Source of the DNA: Scylla paramamosain
Lineage: Eukaryota > Arthropoda > Malacostraca > Decapoda > Portunidae
NCBI RefSeq assembly: GCF_035594125.1
Contig: NW_026973750.1
Coordinates: 236,501-300,500, forward strand
DNA: 64,000 nucleotides
Direction: 5' to 3'
Part shown: positions 47,469-61,680 of the stretch, piece by piece
Layout of the letters: each line of letters starts with the position of its first letter
Numbering within the stretch: the first letter of the stretch is position 1
Program-made: the position numbers and the translations under genes
Notes under the pieces: generated by a model
Seen by the model: only the letters and a program-made list of their open reading frames with translations
The model's database searches: none
Told to the model about the DNA's origin: nothing

Positions 47469-47720
47469 CTCCCAGGATGCACATGACAGGCAGCCACTTG
47501 CAGCTCTGTGGGTGCCTTCACCTCTGCAGTCAGATGGAGCTCCCCAGCCAGCTACAGCTCTCCAGTCAGGTGATGCTCACCAGCCACCTACAGTTTGCCA
47601 GTCAGCTGCTGCTTCCCAGCCATCTGCCTCTCCCTGCCTCTCCCTGCAGCAGCTCCCCAGTCATCATCACTGCCAGCTGCCCAGCAAAGAAGGTGCACAA
47701 CTCCTCCAGGTAAGTTGGTT
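47469..47720 (+). pseudogene. Pro/Gln/Ser-rich exon-like block, right Harbinger arm
   Basis: Acceptor TATATTACTTCAG at 47,468, low-complexity repeats of CAGCCA/CCAGCC, and CTCCAG|GTAAGT at the end. Counterpart of 44,491-44,287 in the left arm. Confidence 0.5.
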
Positions 47721-47854
47721 GTTCTTGCTACTTTGACCTATCTTTTGATGAATACATCTCTCAGATATGTAAAATACTGATTCTTAAAGTGTGTCTTATA
47801 TTAGTATTTAGATGTTACTGGTAAGGTAAGCCCCCGTTTTTTGTAGGTGCACAG

Positions 47855-48890
<1,036 letters not shown>

Positions 48891-48894
48891 TTGG

Positions 48895-50514
48895 GGTGTA
48901 ACACATGGTGTTTGGTGGTGGTTATTTGACAAATTAATTATTTTTGTATATTGCTTGTTTCATATTGTAACTACTTAGGAATAATGAGTGTTAACTCATT
49001 TAGATAGGCCAAGTGTATGGTGCACTCTAGCAGGGTCCTGAAGGAAGGTAGCTCTGGGAGGGAGGTAAAGCCGGCAGTCTGTCTGTGGTATAGCAGCCGT
49101 GCACACCTTTTGGATTTACGAGTATACCTGTGATGATCCCTTTACACCCTGTGAGTGCCAGAGATTGGTAAGCGTTCGCCTATTGTATTTGTAATAGTTT
49201 TATTTAGGAATATATTAGGAAAGTGTAACTGTAGTCATTACTTTGTTGTTTGTTGTTAATGTTATTGCCTCTTATTGTATTTGTTACTTTACATTACACC
49301 TAGAATTGTTACTTGTGATATTTTGAGTTTTGTTTTATTTCAACGTAGATTAAGTCCATAATTACGTAATTAAACATTTATGCGAGTTTTATGGGACTCA
49401 GAAGGGTCTTTACAGCTCAAGTAATAATATCCATAGCTTGTTAGCTAGTATTTTATTTATTATGTACTTGTTAATGTTTTTCTTTTCTTTAGTGATTTTT
49501 TTTGTTGGACACATGTGCATAGGGATTTGATAATTAATTAATGTGTTGCCCTAATGCCTTCATGTGAACTTTATAATTTGTGAAATACTTGTAAAATGAC
49601 ATATGTTAATTGGTTATTGCATTGGGATTAATTAAGGGTCCTTTTGCAGTTAGACCGTTCACTCTTATGTTTACCCTTACGTTCACCATATTGGTCAAGT
49701 AAAGCACCACACAAGAAGAATGAACAAGTATCACTAACCTGGCGTAGTAATATATCTGGAAGAAATACCCTTGTCTAACGCCCCTGACTGGTAAACTATC
49801 ATTTACCTGAGTAGCATGTTAATATTAGTACAATATAATACCAAAGCATTTCTTCACTGTGATACCTACAGTGCCTGGTGGGCATTTCTGTAAATATGTT
49901 TATTTATTTATTTATTTTAACTTTACAGGCCCTGAGCTATTCTCATATATGTTGATATATTTTTTCTTTTTCTTGCAAAGACTGGTAATTGATAATAATT
50001 TTTTTTAAATAAATCTACAGCACTTTTTTGTATCTATTTGTGTTATTCATACCTAATACTAGCAAGCCATTTCAGTATTTGATGATATGAAATGCTGCAC
50101 TGATCTCTTTAATTTAGTATGCAATGATACACGGAAAACCATTATTTCACTCGTTATATGATTACTGACACAGGTAAGTTATACCTGACTTTCTTACTTC
50201 ATTGCTGAAAGAAGTTTTGTATGAGTTTCTGCTGCACAATTCTGCCTGGGGCATGTCGACCCCTATGCAGCACAGCAGAGTTGGCATCAGCATGGGGTAC
50301 CTCTTCATCTTCAAGAGGTGATAGCTGCAAGTACACTTTTGTAAGGGCCTGAGAGGTCTAGGGGTTAGAACCTAACCCTTCCATTTGTTTAAAGTTTATA
50401 TCGTATGAGAGGAACAGTCATGTAGTTTGACATTTAGAATTTTGATGATACAAAACTAGCCCAAACCCTAGCAACTTTCAAGACACCATTGTAGGAAAAA
50501 ACAGATGTTTATTT
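48895..50514. other. No recognised feature
   Basis: Unique AT-rich DNA where the missing exons 3-6 of the right Harbinger transposase would be expected. I see no trace of them. Confidence 0.45.
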
Positions 50515-51535
<1,021 letters not shown>

Positions 51536-51541
51536 GTGACA

Positions 51542-51985
51542 TCACCCCTCTATGAAATGGGCCCATGGAATAGGACGTCCTAGTATTCCTCTTTGGCGTT
51601 TTTCCCATTGGACATTCGATATGCAATTGCAGAGCTTGGTTGCTATGTGCTCTCGCCCCTCCCGGTTGAAGTGAACACCATCTCTTAATAAATTGTCCCA
51701 GAAAAGCTTAGCTCCGAAGCTTAGAAACCTATTCTTTTTCAGTAGTCTTTTCTGCAAAGCCCCATTTATACCTTTGGCTACTTGGAAATAGGTGTCAGGT
51801 TCGATCTTGCCCCCGGCCTGGTCCTTTTTCTTGCATGGCTTAATCAAACAAGTTCTAACCTTCACCTTGCACCAGCTTTCCAACTCCACTACTATGCTTT
51901 TGATGTTACCAGCTACTTTCCTGACTAGACAGTCTTGCTCGATGTCATTGCTACCAATCCATAGGATAATGAGTTCTTATTTCTG
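51542..51985 (-). pseudogene. SGNH-esterase-like ORF1 fragment of a non-LTR retrotransposon
   Basis: On the minus strand, ELIILWIGSNDIEQDC-like sequence near 51,975-51,930 carries the block III G-S-N-D motif. The frame at 51,889-51,542 has KKKDQAGGKIEPDTYFQ, then LFWDNLLRDGVHFNREG with the D-x-x-H block of SGNH hydrolases. Such esterase domains occur in CR1/L2 ORF1 proteins. The N-terminal GDS block was not found, so it is a fragment. A lone cellular esterase is the alternative. Confidence 0.6.
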
Positions 51986-52084
51986 TCTTAGCACTTTACT
52001 GAAACACTTTTAACACTTTAAACACTTTACTATAGCCTTAGTTATAAAAATACATGGATTTGTGTACAAAAACATGGGCTAGCC

Positions 52085-52256
52085 TTTATAGTATGCAAAA
52101 AGCTTTTCAGGCAAGGATACGGGAGATTAGACAAGTTTATGGATGGGGATAGCAGATGGAAATAGGTAGGTGTGTTTCATACAGGGACTGCCACGTGTAA
52201 GCCTGGTCGCTTCTTGCAGCTTCCCTTATTTCTTATGTTCTTATGTTCTTATATGT
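52085..52256 (+). mobile_element. CR1-type 3' terminus with TTATGTTC tail
   Basis: ACAAGTTTATGGATGGGGAT, then TACAGGGACTGCCACGTGTA and AGCCTGGTCGCTTCTTGC, ending in iterated TTATGTTC. Short 3' octamer-like repeats are typical of CR1 elements. A different subfamily from the CR1 tails elsewhere in the window. Confidence 0.7.
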
Positions 52257-52343
52257 AACAAAGTAATTTGAAATTAGAGATTATATTTAACTTAAGAAAT
52301 ATCTAATATACTAGGTAGACAAGTTTTAAAAAACATTATAAAA

Positions 52344-53156
52344 TTATGAAATGTGGATAGTGAGATAATGAGATGAATATGATATTAAATGAGTAAAGTG
52401 GAACAAGTGTGGGGACACTGATATAAGGTAGTGGAAAAAGGGAATTGTGAGAGTAGATGAATATAGATACATTGGGGTATAGTGGAATAAATAGGATTCA
52501 CATGAATAAAATGGTAAGCAGGGGTGAAGTAATAATATAGAAGTGATAACAATGTTGTTGTAGATAGGTATATATTTAGACACTAGAGGGAGATAAGACG
52601 AGAGATGTTGCAATGAATAAAAAAAACAAAGACTAGTATGCATCCAAGAGATTATTTTTAAGCTTACTTTTAAATTCATTGAGTGAGTGGACATTTTTAG
52701 TGTGGTAAGGAAGAGAGAATTCCATATTATAGGGCCTAGGTACATAGTTGAGTGACGGAAGAGACTTAAGTGGTGAGTTAGCATACATAGCCGTTCACTG
52801 TGTCGTGTGTTGTAGTTGTGGGATGGAAGAGAAGCATTAATGATGTTTTTGTACATATAGGTTGCAATAGAAAGGTTTGTTATGTCTTCAAGCTTTAGTA
52901 TATTCATAGTTTTGAAAAGTGGAGTGGTGTGTTCAAGATATGAGCTATGTGTGATAATGCGGATTATCTCTTTATGAATTAAGTTTAGGCATTTCAGATG
53001 TGTGGCATGTGTAGTACTCCAGATTGGATTACAGTATTGGAGATGTGGATATATGTGTGCATAATAGAGTGTTTTTAGGACTTCACAGGCCATAAAATTT
53101 CTTATTTTGTATAGCATGGCAGTGCTTCTTGAAACTCTGAGAAATATTATTTGCAT
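52344..53156 (-). pseudogene. L2-like RT thumb and C-terminal region
   Basis: Reads SRSTAMLYKIRNFMACEVLK, TLYYAHIYPHLQYCNPIW, then THSSYLEHTTPLFKTMNILK and MYLGPIIWNSL. This is the RT thumb and C-terminus (L.Y..I.P.L.Y...IW is general for non-LTR RTs). After about residue 170 it departs into 3' UTR-like low-complexity frame. Confidence 0.8.
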
Positions 53157-53201
53157 GGAATTTAAAAGTTAGGTTTTCATCAAAAGTGACTCCCAGAAAT
53201 T

Positions 53202-54386
53202 TCAGCTTAATAGTTCTACAGATTTCGTCATTTTTTTTATTTTTTTTATTTTGAGGTTTGGAAGATCATCAGTCCTGGTAAAGAGTAACATGTAGTGAGT
53301 TTTGTTACTGATGATTGTGAGTCTATTGTTCAAACACCAGTTTTGTAGCTTATCGAGGTTATTATTGGCTGAACAGAATGAGACATCATTCCTAGAGCCA
53401 GTGGAATATAGCGTCATGTCATCAGCAAAGAGAATGACATTTGTATGATTAAATACTTTTACAATGTCATTGATGTAAATAAGAAATAGTATCATCCCCA
53501 AGACACTTCCTTGTGGGACACCAGTTGATATGTTTCTTTGTGTGGACTTATACTCATCAAAAATTGTGCATTGGGATCTACCAGTTAAATAGGTGCTGAA
53601 CCAGGAATGTATAGTGCCTCGTTTGCCATAATAATGCAATTTTTGCAGAAGTATATTGTGGTTGACAGTATCAAAGGCTTTGGAGAAGTCAACAAAAATA
53701 GATAATACTGATGATTTATCATCAAGAGATGAATAAAGATGGGAGGTGAATTTACTTAAAGCATGATAAGTGTTGAAACCTGCTCTGAATCCATATTGAG
53801 AATCACTTAAGATATTGTTTTTATCAAGATATGACATAAGTTTAGTGTCCATAAGTCCATAAGTTTCAAATATTTTAGGGAAGATAGATAGGGTGGAAAT
53901 AAGGCGATACTTATTCGAATAATCTTTGGGACCGGATTTGTGTATCGGGGTGATATTTGCATTTTTCAGGCTTGATGGGAATTTTCCAGAAGTAGTAGAT
54001 TGGTTGAATAGTAAAGCAGTGGGGTTGGCAATGTGCGCTGGATTACGTTTTAATAAAGTGACGGGAATCTCATCATTTGATTTCTTATTTTTTTGAGTTT
54101 TTATTATATTTATAATGTCAACAGCAGTAACTGAAGGAACACACTGAGTTAGGACAGTTGCTTTGTAAGTAGTCAACATTTCTGCCAGTGGTAGAGTATT
54201 ATTTAGTTTGGTTGCTACTTCACTGAAATTACTGAGCCTTGCGTCCTTAAAAAGATTTGCAGCTTTGCCTTCTGGGGCTTGATAGATATCGACAGTTACA
54301 TCCTCTAGGTTCGCTTCATATGCCGGGGGTATCTGACAATGTCCAATCAGGGCTACTCTAAACATATTCCCTATACCCCCCCACAA
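53202..54386 (-). pseudogene. L2-like reverse transcriptase, frameshifted
   Basis: Motifs in order: ANITPIHKSGPKD..NKYRLIS, QYGFRAGFNTYHAL, catalytic [35 protein letters not shown] and active-site ILFADDMTLYSTGS. The FADD box and motif A Asp are intact. The frame ends in KKIKKMTKSVELLS where an A-rich run causes a shift into the following thumb domain. Role in the family: reverse transcription of element RNA at a nicked target. Confidence 0.88.
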
Positions 54387-55150
54387 AAAAAAAGCAAAGG
54401 GTTAGGCACAATGAAATAAATAAATGAATAAATGCACAATAAATTCAATTAAACACACAAAGCACAATAAAGGTTGCCAAAAAAAAAATAAATAAAAAAT
54501 ATTAATAAGAAACCTACTACAATTATCCTATGCTATGGCTGAACTATCTAAGACTACGTGGGTCTCAAAAGAAATCCCAACATGTACTGGCCACCCATTA
54601 CCATTTACAACTGACACCAGGTACTGATACCACCCCCCAACCCTTAAAAAAAAAAAAAAAATACCTAGACCAAATTGGCTTAAAGAAAACTTGAGATATA
54701 AATTATCAAGAAAGTTTAATAAATGAAACTGGTCAGTGATTTATAAATAAACTGTACCGACATAATTACTAGTTTTTCCAATAAATAAATAAATGGAAAC
54801 TCCACCTTTACATTTGTATCTTACCGCCAAAGAGGACTGATGTTTAAAGTACATAACTAACTAACAACACAAAAACCACATTAATGAACAACAGAAACCT
54901 TTCCCAAACCAGTCCTTACCAGCTTTACGGAACAGTACACAGCCAACCTATCCTAACCTATACATGGGAGGACGATGATGCACTATGAGACTTATCTTGG
55001 CACGTGATGGGAAGTCTGGGTTACTGTGAAGCCAGTATGTCTTGTCTCCAGAGGGTAGGCGTCGTTGTACTGTGGGGGATGGTCTCACTCAAGCCAAGGG
55101 AAGATTATACGTTGCACATGGTACGTGCGATGTGGTATGTGGTGCATGGC
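54387..55150. other. AT-rich sequence, no recognised feature
   Basis: A runs and AAATA repeats. A GC-richer patch at 54,980-55,200 has short + frames without domains or supported splice sites. Confidence 0.4.
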
Positions 55151-55483
55151 CTACGTACGGGCGGCGTGCCTGCCCCAGGGCTGACCACGTGCAGCAGTTA
55201 TTCTCGATACCTCTCCTCCTCTCCGTTTATTGAATACTATAATTTGGCACAGTGTTGCTTTAGCTAACTGAAAGTAGTTATCCTCATAAGGAAAAGTTTC
55301 CATATACTGGTAAGTCTTTTGAAGCATACTGTTCATATATCTATTTAATTTCATCAAATCACTTGTTACAGGTAGGACATTATCCTTACCTAATTTCTTG
55401 TCATACAACTCTCGAAGCAGTGAGGAGCTTACATGGTCATTCCATTCTCCATCCAGCAGTGTAATGAAATCATCTTCATTCAT
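55151..55483 (-). pseudogene. Fragment resembling the core of a tyrosine-recombinase-type ORF
   Basis: Minus frame MNEDDFITLLDGEWNDHVSS, LLRELYDKKLGKDNVLPV, DLMKLNRYMNSM and YFQLAKATLCQIIVFNKRRG then GEVSRI. The I/V-x-F-N-K-R-R-x-G-E-V pattern resembles the first catalytic Arg box of eukaryotic tyrosine recombinases (Crypton/DIRS-like). The rest of the catalytic set (H-x-x-R, Tyr) is absent. The frame ends at a probable breakpoint or splice site near 55,205. It could instead be an exon of an unrelated host protein. Confidence 0.4.
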
Positions 55484-56070
55484 TCATTTGTTTCTACCTC
55501 GACTTCCCATTTTATGTTTTTGTTGACTTTTCTCATTATTTTCCATCATCACGCATTCTTTTTTATTATTAAATTTTCACCTTATATATCTTTTCCTTCC
55601 GATCATACACAAATGTTGCTATACTCTCTCTCTCTCTCTCGTCTTGCGTATATTCGACAGATAATGTAACATAACGTAAGCTTAATGACTACAGACACAC
55701 TCCGCTTTTTTAATGGCAATAGTAATGCTTACCTACCCACAAACACACACCGCCACTTGAATGACATTTAACGGCCAAGAAAGGGGGAAAAAAACATGTT
55801 TACATAGACACAAGCACACATGTGAGAAGTTCCATTAACGGCCACCAGAGGTCACCCAAATCGGTGGGAGACCGTGTGTTAAATTAACACACTCAACAAA
55901 CGGCATGTTTATGAGCACATTTTGAAAATTTGTCTGGACATTCAGAATACCCTCAGGAAGCTACTGACGCTGCTTGAGGGATGTCCACCTAAACTGTTCA
56001 CGTAAACTTTGTGTCAAGATAAATACATTTAGCCGAAAAAAAGGTCCCCCTAAACATGGCGACACGAGTA
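55484..56070. other. No recognised feature
   Basis: Unique sequence with a short CT run at 55,625-55,641; no exon or repeat family recognised. Confidence 0.4.
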
Positions 56071-56314
<244 letters not shown>

Positions 56315-56318
56315 GAAC

Positions 56319-56578
56319 AAGGAAAACATCCAGAGTTCTTTCTTTTCTTCACTTCACTTCTTGCAACGTTTCACCTTCTCAGAAGGCATCTTCAGGCATT
56401 ACATGTTATGAAGTGTAGAGTCCACACTCCATCAGACTCCAGCCATGTATGTATTCACTGGTGCAGTGAAATTACGAGCCGCCCCCAACTTCGCAACATG
56501 CAATGCCTGAAGATGCCTTCTGTGAAACGTTGCAAGAAATAAAGTGAAGAAAAGAAAGAACTCTGGATGTTTTCCTTA
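56319..56578. mobile_element. Foldback element (~260 bp) with long inverted repeats
   Basis: Left arm AAGGAAAACATCCAGAGTTC to AAGGCATCTTCAGGCATT (to ~56,400). Right arm is its near-perfect complement, AATGCCTGAAGATGCCTT to GAACTCTGGATGTTTTCCTT (from ~56,497). Arms are about 80 bp, with a ~100-bp loop. It abuts the AT-rich satellite. No ORF. Confidence 0.85.
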
Positions 56579-56599
56579 ATGTGTCTAAGAACTTCATCA

Positions 56600-59500
56600 T
56601 CTATCAACAATGTTATTTGTGGGTTTTAGCTTTTTCATACTTAACGAACTTAAAAAAAAACTCATAATACACGTTTCTCGTAACGTCCTTTCATTTTCCA
56701 AATATAGGGTTCTTTGCATGTATTTAAGCTTTTTTATAGGTAACATGATCAAAAACACTCAAAATACATGTTTTTGGTAATGTTATTTTGTTTCTCCATA
56801 AAGGGTGTTCTGCATGCGTTTTAGCATTTTGATATGTAAGGAGCTCAGAAATACTTAAAGGCAAGTTCTTGGTAAAAGTTGGTTTTATTCCCATGTCATG
56901 TGATTTCCCTGTTTTTTAGTGCTTTATTGCCTATCACGCTCAAAAACACTCAAAAGACACTTTTCTGGTAATGTCATTTTTTTCCCACATAAAGCTAGTT
57001 TCGCATGCAATTTGGAATTTTGGTAACTAAGAATGTGAAAAGCACTCAAAATACACAAATATGGTAAGGTTTTTCTGTATTCTTAATTAAGAGCGTTATT
57101 CCTGAGTTTCAGCATTTTGGTATCTAAGAAAATTCTTTATATACACGAGTTTTTGCGTTTTTTGCCTTGTGGTTCTTGTGAAACTATAAAACACTTATTA
57201 TACACGTTTCTCGTAATGTCCTTTTGTATCCCAATATAGAGTGCTTTCCATCCATTTTCGCCTTTTTTTGTAGGTAAGAAGCTCAAAAACGTTCATAATA
57301 TACCTTTTGGTAATATTATTCTATTTCTTCATATTCGTTGGTTTGCATCCTTTTTAGAGTTTTTTTTACGTAAAACACTGAAAAGACACTTTTTCAGTAA
57401 TTTTGTGATGGATTCCCATTTTGAGTGACTTCCATATTATTTATCGTTTTGGTGCCTAACATGCTGAAAAACGCTCAAAAGACAGATTTCTGGTAAAGTC
57501 GTTTAATTTCCCAATATAGGTGGCTTTGCATCCACTTTAGGTTTTGGTACATAACAGTCCGAAAAAAAACCTAAAATTAACTTTTTTTCATAATATTCTT
57601 TTCTCACATAATTTTCCTGAATTTTGCCACAATTTTGGCATCTCGGTACCTATGAAGATAAATAACAAAAAAAAATCCATTTTTTTTTATTTATTTACTT
57701 TTTTCTCTCTAAAGAATGTTATTTTAGGGTTTTAGCTTTTTGGAATTAAAAAAAAATTAAAAACACTCATAACACGCGTTTCTCGAAATGTTCTTTCGTT
57801 TCCCAAACATGAGGTTTTTTTGCATTATTAGAGTTTTTATAGGTAACATAATCAAAAATACTCAAAATACATGTTTTTGGTAATGTTATTCTGTTTCTCC
57901 ATAAGGGGTGTTTTCCATGCGTTTTAGCTCAAAAACACTTAAAGACAAGTTCTTGGTAAAAGTTGGTTTTATTCCCATGTAATATGATTGCTCTCCTTTT
58001 TAGTGCTTTATTGCCTAACACGCTCAAAAACACTGAAAAGACACTATTCTGGTAATGTCACTTTTTTCCCCACATAAAGCTAGTTTCGTATGCAATTTGG
58101 GGTTTTGGTAACTAAGAATGTGAAAAACACTCAAAATACACGTATTTAGTAAGGTTGTTCTGTTTCTCAATTAAGAGTGTTATTCAGGAGTTTCAGCATT
58201 TTGGTATCTCCATATATACGAGTTTTTGCGTTTTTTGCCTTGTGGTTCTTGAGAATCTATAAAACACTCATTATACACATTTCTCGTAATGTCCATTTGT
58301 TAACCAATATAGAGAGCTTTGCATTCATTTTCGCGTTTTTTTTTTTGTAAGTAAAGAGCTCAAAAACACTCAAAATGTACCTTTTTGGTAATGTTTTTCT
58401 ATTTTTTCATTTTGTTTGGTTTGCATCCGTTTTAGCGTTTTTCTACGTAAAACACGGAAAAGACACGTTTTCAGTAATTTTGTTTTGGATTTCACATAGA
58501 ATGACTTCCATATTATTTATTGTTTTGATGACTAACATGCTGAAATCACTCACAACACAGGTTTCTCGTAAAGTCTCGTAAAGGGTGTTTTGCATACATC
58601 TCATCGTTATGGTACGTAAGTAGCTGAAAATACCCAAAAGATAAATTTTTGGTTGACTTGTTCTTTCATATAGGTAGCTTTCCATGCTTTTTATAACTTT
58701 GGTACCTAACAACAATAATCGACACTCAAAAGACATGTTTCTGGATATATCGTTTCATCTCACCAAACATAGATGGTGCTCTGGAGTCATTTTGACCTTT
58801 TGGTACATAAAATTGTGAAAAAAAAAACACAAAATAAACGTTTTTGGTAATGTTCTGTTTCTCCATATACAGTGGTACTAAATAGTTTTTGCGTTTGGTA
58901 CCTAAGACGCTCAAAAACACTAATGGCATCTTTCTCGTAACGTCCTTTATTTTATCCACATTGGGTGATTTCCATGCATTTTGGCGTTTTTGTTACGTAA
59001 CAATGTGAAAAAACACTCAAAATATACGTTTTCGGTAATGTTCTTCTGTTTCTTCATATATAATGTTATACATGCGTTTGTGCATTTTGCTACCTAAGAA
59101 TCTCAAAAACACTGATAAATGAAGTGTCTTTTTATTTCTTTTCGTATCGCCATTTAGGATACTTTGCATGCATTTTTGCTTTTTTTTATACGTAAGATAA
59201 AAAAAAAAAAACTCAAAATACATGTTTCTGGTAATGTTATTCTGTTTCTCCATAAAATGTGCTTTGCATGCATTTTAACGTTTTGGTACGTAACTAGCTA
59301 TAAAAGCTCTCAAAAGACACGCTTTTGGTAATGTTTTGCTTTTCCAAATAGGGAGCTTTCGTTGCTTTTTAGCGTTTTGGTATCTAATATTATTGTGTTT
59401 CTCTAAAGAGAGTATTATTTATGCATTTTCGCGTTTTGGTACCTGAGAAGCTCAAAAACGCTCTTTATATAAGTTTCTCATAATGTCTTAGGTTACTTTT

Positions 59501-61680
59501 TTTTGCGTAACAAGCTCAAAACATTGAAAATATTCGCTTTTTTGGTAATGTTATTCAGTTAAAAAAAAAAGGCATTTTGGATGCGTTTAAGTGTTTTTGT
59601 ATGTAAGTAGCTCATAAGCACTGAAATTAAAAGTTTTTGTAATCATTTGTTTTCTCCTATAGGGTGCTTTCCTTGGTTTTTAGCTTCTTGGTACCTAACA
59701 TGCTCATAAACATAAAGTGTGTTTTCCAACCGTTTTAGCGGTTTGGTATGTAAGTACCTGAAAACACTTAATGTTTTCCCATTTACGATACTTTCCATGC
59801 TTTTTAAGAGCTTTTTGTGCCTAACACACTCATAAACTCTCAAAACACATTTTTCTGGAAATGTCGTTTATTTTGCCCATATCGGGTGCTTTGCATGCAT
59901 TTTGGCGTTTTGATACCTAACAAAGCTAAATACTTTTGAAATACACGTTTTCTCCATACATAAGGCAAATCGTGCGTTTTATCGTTTCGGTACCTAATAA
60001 GCTAAAAAAAAAAAAAAAACTCGTAATACTGGTATCTCTTAATGTCTTTTCGTTTTCTTATATAGGGTACTTTATATGCATTTTGACGCTTTTGTACATA
60101 ACAAGCTGAAAAATCGCTCAAAATGCTCTTTTTTGGTAATGTTTTATGTTTCTGCAGGAAGGGTGTTTTGCATGTTTTATCGTTTTGGTACATTATAAAT
60201 TTAAAAACTTCCAAACACGTGAAAAGTCACTTTGTTGGTTATTTCTTTTTCCCTTCCAACATAGTGCTCTTTTCAAACCTCTTATTGTTTTGGTGCCTAA
60301 CACGTAGAAACACTCTCAAAAGATAGGTTTCTTGTAATTTCGTTTTGTGTCGTCTTTTAGAGGTCTTTGCATGTATTTTTGCGCTTTGGTACCTAATAAT
60401 ATGAAAACCACTCAAAATATATATTTTCATTCGTGTTGTTTTGTTTCTCCATATAGAGTACTATTAAGGTGCCTTTGTGTTTGGTACCTAAAAAGCTCAA
60501 AAGCTCTCATAATACACGTTTCTCGAAATGTCTTCGTTTCCCGGCATAGGGAACTTTGCATACATTTCGGCGTTATTCTTCTTACATACCTCAAAAACAC
60601 TGAAAATATAGTTTTTTTTTTGTATTGTTATTTTGTTTTTCCATAAAGCGTGTTTTGCGTCTGTTCAAGCGTTTTGATATAAAAGTAGCTCAAAAACACT
60701 AAAAAAATACTATTTTTTTGATAATTTTGTTTTTTATTCCCATATAGAATGCTTTCCATTATTATTTTTTAGAGTTTTGGTGCCTAACACGCTCATAAAC
60801 ACTCAAAATTCACGTTTCTGGAAATTTCGTTTCGTTTCTCCCATAGATTGAACTTTGCATGAATTTCGACGTTTTGGTACATAACATTGTTAAAACAAAC
60901 AAAATACACGTTTTTAGTAATGTTGCTCTGTTACTCCATATAGAGTGGTATTCATGCATTTTCGTATTTTTCAACCTAATAAAGGTGTAAAACAATTATA
61001 ATATACGTTTCTCGTAATGTCTTTTCGTTTCCCCATATTGGGAACTTTATATGAATTTTGAAATTTTTTTACGTAATTATCTTAAAACATTAAAAAATAC
61101 ACGTTTTGCTGTTTCTCCATAAAAGGTGTTTTGCATGTGCCTTTGCGTTTTAGTATGTAAGTAGCTCAAAACAATGAAAAGACTTTTTTGTAATGTTTTG
61201 TTTTCCCATGTATGGTTCTTTCCTTGCTTTTTTAGCGTTTTGGTACCTAATACGATTACAAACACTGAAAAGGCACGTTTCTAGAAGTGTCGTATTTTCC
61301 CTCATATATGATGCTTTTCATGCATTTTTGCGTTTTTGTTTCTCCATATAGAGTGCTATTCATTCGCTTTAGCGTTTTGGTACCTAATAATTTGAAAACA
61401 CTCATACTGCACGTTTCTCGTAATGCACTTTCGTATCCATATATAGTGTACTTTGCATGCATTTTGGCGCTTTTGTACGTGAGAAGCTTAAGAAATAAAA
61501 TGAAATACTAGTTTCTGGTAAGGTTATTTGTTTTTTCCATGAAGGGATTTTTGCAAGCATTTTAGCGTTTTTGTACGTTAGTAGCTGAAAAATACTAAGA
61601 AAATGTTATTTTTGCTTTTCCAGTATAGAGAAGTTTTCATGCTTTTTACTGTTTTGTAGTTAACAAGTTTATATACACAT
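56600..61680 (+). repeat. AT-rich degenerate satellite, forward block, ~1.1-kb higher-order repeat
   Basis: Submonomers of about 95-125 bp recur with shared landmarks in fixed order: TTTTGGTACCTAA, GCTCAAAAACACTC, ACACGTTTCTGGTAATGT, TTTCTCCATATAG, TTTGCATGCATTTTAG. On top of this, 56,621 onward is repeated from 57,727 (offset about 1,106 bp), for instance GGGTTTTAGCTTTTT, TAGGTAACATGATCAAAAA and TTATTGCCTATCACGCTC. Short frames on either strand follow the submonomer and are not genes. Confidence 0.88.

Larger units (their letters stand above)
52330..54386 (-). mobile_element. L2-like non-LTR retrotransposon, 5'-truncated
   Basis: RT-containing minus-strand element starting at about 54,386, preceded by a C run and an A run, with no endonuclease domain. 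It ends near 52,330 in AT-rich sequence. Two frames (54,386-53,202 and 53,156-52,344) are separated by a frameshift within an A/T homopolymer at about 53,200. Confidence 0.85.

Noticed and set aside
56319..56578. Hammerhead ribozyme (CTGAAGATG ... GAAACG)
   Set aside because: The catalytic core needs CUGAUGA plus GAAA with three flanking helices. Here CUGAAGA is off-consensus, and the pairing is explained by two simple inverted arms.
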